From Oleidesulfovibrio sp047973035 (GTDB lineage Bacteria > Desulfobacterota > Desulfovibrionia > Desulfovibrionales > Desulfovibrionaceae), in assembly GCF_047973035.1 (NCBI RefSeq), contig NZ_JBKEBF010000035.1, positions 41,813 to 105,812 on the forward strand: DNA of 64,000 nt. Reading direction: 5' to 3'. Shown piece after piece: positions 62,915-64,000 of this stretch (positions are counted from its first letter, which is position 1; each line of letters starts with the position of its first letter). Both the position numbers and the translations under genes were made by a program. The notes beneath the pieces are model-generated. The model saw nothing but the letters and a program-made list of their open reading frames with translations. It did not search any database and was not told the DNA's origin.

Positions 62915-63724
62915 ATGACCCAGGTGAATACGCTGGTTATTACCGGCTACGGTACCAACTGCGAAGTTGAATGTGCGCACGCCGCTCGTATCGCTGGTGC
63001 CGATACTGTAGAAATTGCCCATTTTTCTGATCTTGAGACAGGACGAACCCGTCTTGATGATTTCAATTTTCTCATTTTTCCCGGCGGCTTCCTTGATGGT
63101 GACGATCTGGGAGCTGCTCAGGCTGCGGCGCAAAGATGGCGGCATGCCACCACCGCTGACGGTACACCTCTTTTGAACCAGCTGAAAGGCTTTTTTGAAA
63201 AAGGTGGATTGATTATGGGTATTTGCAATGGTTTTCAACTGCTTGTAAAGCTTGGCCTGCTTCCGGCTCTTGATTCACTCTACTTTGAGCGCCAGGTTTC
63301 TTTGAGCCATAACGACTCTGCAAGATATGAAGACCGATGGTGCCACCTGAAGACAAACGACAAAAGCCCCTGCATTTTCACCAAGGGTGTTTCTTCGCTT
63401 TACATTCCTGTACGACACGGAGAAGGAAAGCTAATCCCCAAAGATGACTCAACGTTGCAGCGGCTTGTTGACGAAAATCTTATCGTGTTCCAATATGCCG
63501 ATCCGGAACGCCTTGAGCCTACTCAGGAGTATCCCTGGAACCCCAACGGTTCCCCTCTCGGCATCGCGGGTCTTACTGATCCTTCCGGTCGTGTGCTGGG
63601 CTTGATGCCTCATCCCGAAGCCTTTAACCACGAAACAAACCACCCCGGTTGGACCAGAGGAGAAAAAGACACTCTGGGTACCGTACTGTTCGAAAATGCA
63701 GTGAGTCACTTGAAAAACAGCTAA
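62915..63724 (+). CDS. purQ: Phosphoribosylformylglycinamidine synthase, PurQ subunit
   Basis: Glutaminase subunit of FGAM synthase (purine synthesis). 269 aa, about 40 more than the common ~227-aa PurQ. Motifs: GYGTNCEVECAHAARIAG, FPGGFLDGDDLG, the Cys in GICNGFQLLVKLG and PHPEAF. ATG 62915 has AGGAG before it. purL and purS are not in the window. Confidence 0.92.
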   Translation: MTQVNTLVITGYGTNCEVECAHAARIAGADTVEIAHFSDLETGRTRLDDFNFLIFPGGFLDGDDLGAAQAAAQRWRHATTADGTPLLNQLKGFFEKGGLIMGICNGFQLLVKLGLLPALDSLYFERQVSLSHNDSARYEDRWCHLKTNDKSPCIFTKGVSSLYIPVRHGEGKLIPKDDSTLQRLVDENLIVFQYADPERLEPTQEYPWNPNGSPLGIAGLTDPSGRVLGLMPHPEAFNHETNHPGWTRGEKDTLGTVLFENAVSHLKNS

Positions 63725-63730
63725 CACGTG

Positions 63731-63758
63731 GCGGAGCGTAAATACGCTCCGCTTTTTT
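63731..63758 (+). terminator. Terminator after purQ
   Basis: Nine-bp stem, 63731-63739 with 63744-63752, then T6. Confidence 0.85.
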
Positions 63759-63768
63759 GTATGCAGAA

Positions 63769-63791
63769 AACCCCCCGCTAGGCGGGGGGTT
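63769..63791. other. GC-rich hairpin near IS200 left end
   Basis: Nearly perfect palindrome, 63769-63778 with 63782-63791, in C6/G6 runs. IS200 elements carry a left-end hairpin that stops outside transcription and is bound by the transposase. Whether it is the left end itself is an inference. Confidence 0.5.
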
Positions 63792-63826
63792 CCGTAAAGC
63801 TTAAAGCTATAGAGATATTAGTAAAA

Positions 63827-63889
63827 CTCCTTTTGATTTGCTAACTAATCCCTGCGGTCTGGCAACTGCAGGTGGCAAATCAAAAGGAG
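63827..63889 (+). promoter_or_regulatory. Hairpin sequestering tnpA ribosome site
   Basis: A perfect 15-bp stem, 63827-63841 (CTCCTTTTGATTTGC) with 63875-63889, includes AAAGGAG, the tnpA Shine-Dalgarno. It would block translation, as known for the Salmonella IS200 5' UTR. Confidence 0.8.
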
Positions 63890-63895
63890 GCCACA

Positions 63896-64000
63896 ATGGG
63901 TGACACTAAGAGTTTAGCCCACACAAAATGGAACTGCAAATACCACGTAGTGTTTGCGCCAAAGTATCGGCGGCAAGTTTTTTACGGAGAGAAGAAGCGC
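63896..64000 (+). CDS. tnpA: IS200 transposase TnpA, 3' end outside window
   Basis: First 35 codons: MGDTKSLAHTKWNC, then KYHVVFAPKYRRQVFYG. This closely matches Y1 HUH transposases of IS200/IS605. AAAAGGAGG precedes the ATG by five bases, inside the hairpin. The catalytic HUH and Tyr lie beyond the window. Confidence 0.9.
   Translation, partial: MGDTKSLAHTKWNCKYHVVFAPKYRRQVFYGEKKR

Larger units (their letters stand above)
63765..64000 (+). mobile_element. IS200-type insertion sequence, left part (runs off window)
   Basis: Contains the hairpins described here, the tnpA leader, and the start of a Y1 transposase. IS200 elements of about 700 bp have single-strand-specific ends and no inverted terminal repeats. 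The left border is uncertain, somewhere in 63753-63770. It lies just after the purQ terminator. Confidence 0.8.

Overview
The window reads as a continuous stretch of chromosome from a Gram-negative, mostly anaerobic bacterium, most likely a sulfate reducer of the Desulfovibrionaceae. Reasons: a class I cytochrome c closely resembling Desulfovibrio c553 sits beside an aa3-like oxidase operon whose subunit II carries two haem c domains; glutamate synthase is split into archaeal-type pieces; a 2-oxoacid:ferredoxin oxidoreductase and a family II (Mn) pyrophosphatase are present; and a mannose-type PTS set lies in the rpoN/lpt/kds cluster. Most of the content is housekeeping. The only mobile DNA seen is the beginning of an IS200-type element at the right edge. 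The genus is inferred from protein resemblance, not from a search.

Layout. 1-6.9 kb: the end of a diguanylate cyclase gene, a queuosine-precursor transporter (yhhQ type), mgtE on the opposite strand, and the NAD operon nadC-nadA-nadB. 7.0-13.4 kb (minus strand): cytochrome c553, SCO copper chaperone, cox subunits I-III-IV-II, ctaB and a small membrane protein. 13.5-16.7 kb (minus): yajC-secD-secF. 16.8-20.3 kb (minus): split glutamate synthase. 20.5-26.4 kb: esterase, MTA/SAH deaminase, PxxKW protein, M20 peptidase, mnmG. 26.5-33.4 kb (plus): PilZ protein, corC-lnt, prfB with its +1 frameshift, a GGDEF protein overlapping prfB, a MinD-like ATPase, and HU. 33.6-37.1 kb: dapF-dapA, glpX, and a secreted protein of unknown function. 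37.2-40.1 kb (minus): kor-type oxidoreductase plus a DsrE-like protein. 40.2-42.6 kb: ferritin with a PerR-like box, a small Cys-rich protein, a CysH-like ATPase divergent from a PNPOx-fold protein, and two identical tRNA-Arg(ACG) genes. 42.9-50 kb (minus): OmpH-like lipoprotein, MltC-like transglycosylase, SpoIID-domain protein, miaA-coaD-rsmD, beta-CASP nuclease. 50-51.2 kb: LOG-family protein and tadA. 51.3-62.7 kb (minus): ppaC, then the large cluster pyrG, kdsA-kdsC-lptC-lptA-lptB, rpoN-hpf-ptsN-rapZ and PTS EIIA-EIIB-EIIC. 62.9-64 kb: purQ, then the IS200 left part.

The most notable signals are: (a) the PTS EIIC gene is split by a frameshift exactly at a run of nine T, which may be transcriptional slippage, phase variation, or a mutation or sequencing error; (b) the oxidase is of type A2 (YS motif), has a duplicated haem c domain in subunit II, and has no haem A synthase gene beside it; (c) a PerR-box-like palindrome overlaps the predicted ferritin -10; (d) a perfect 15-bp hairpin hides the ribosome binding site of the IS200 transposase; (e) prfB has the classical autoregulatory frameshift. 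I see no CRISPR array, no prophage, and no clearly new multi-gene system.
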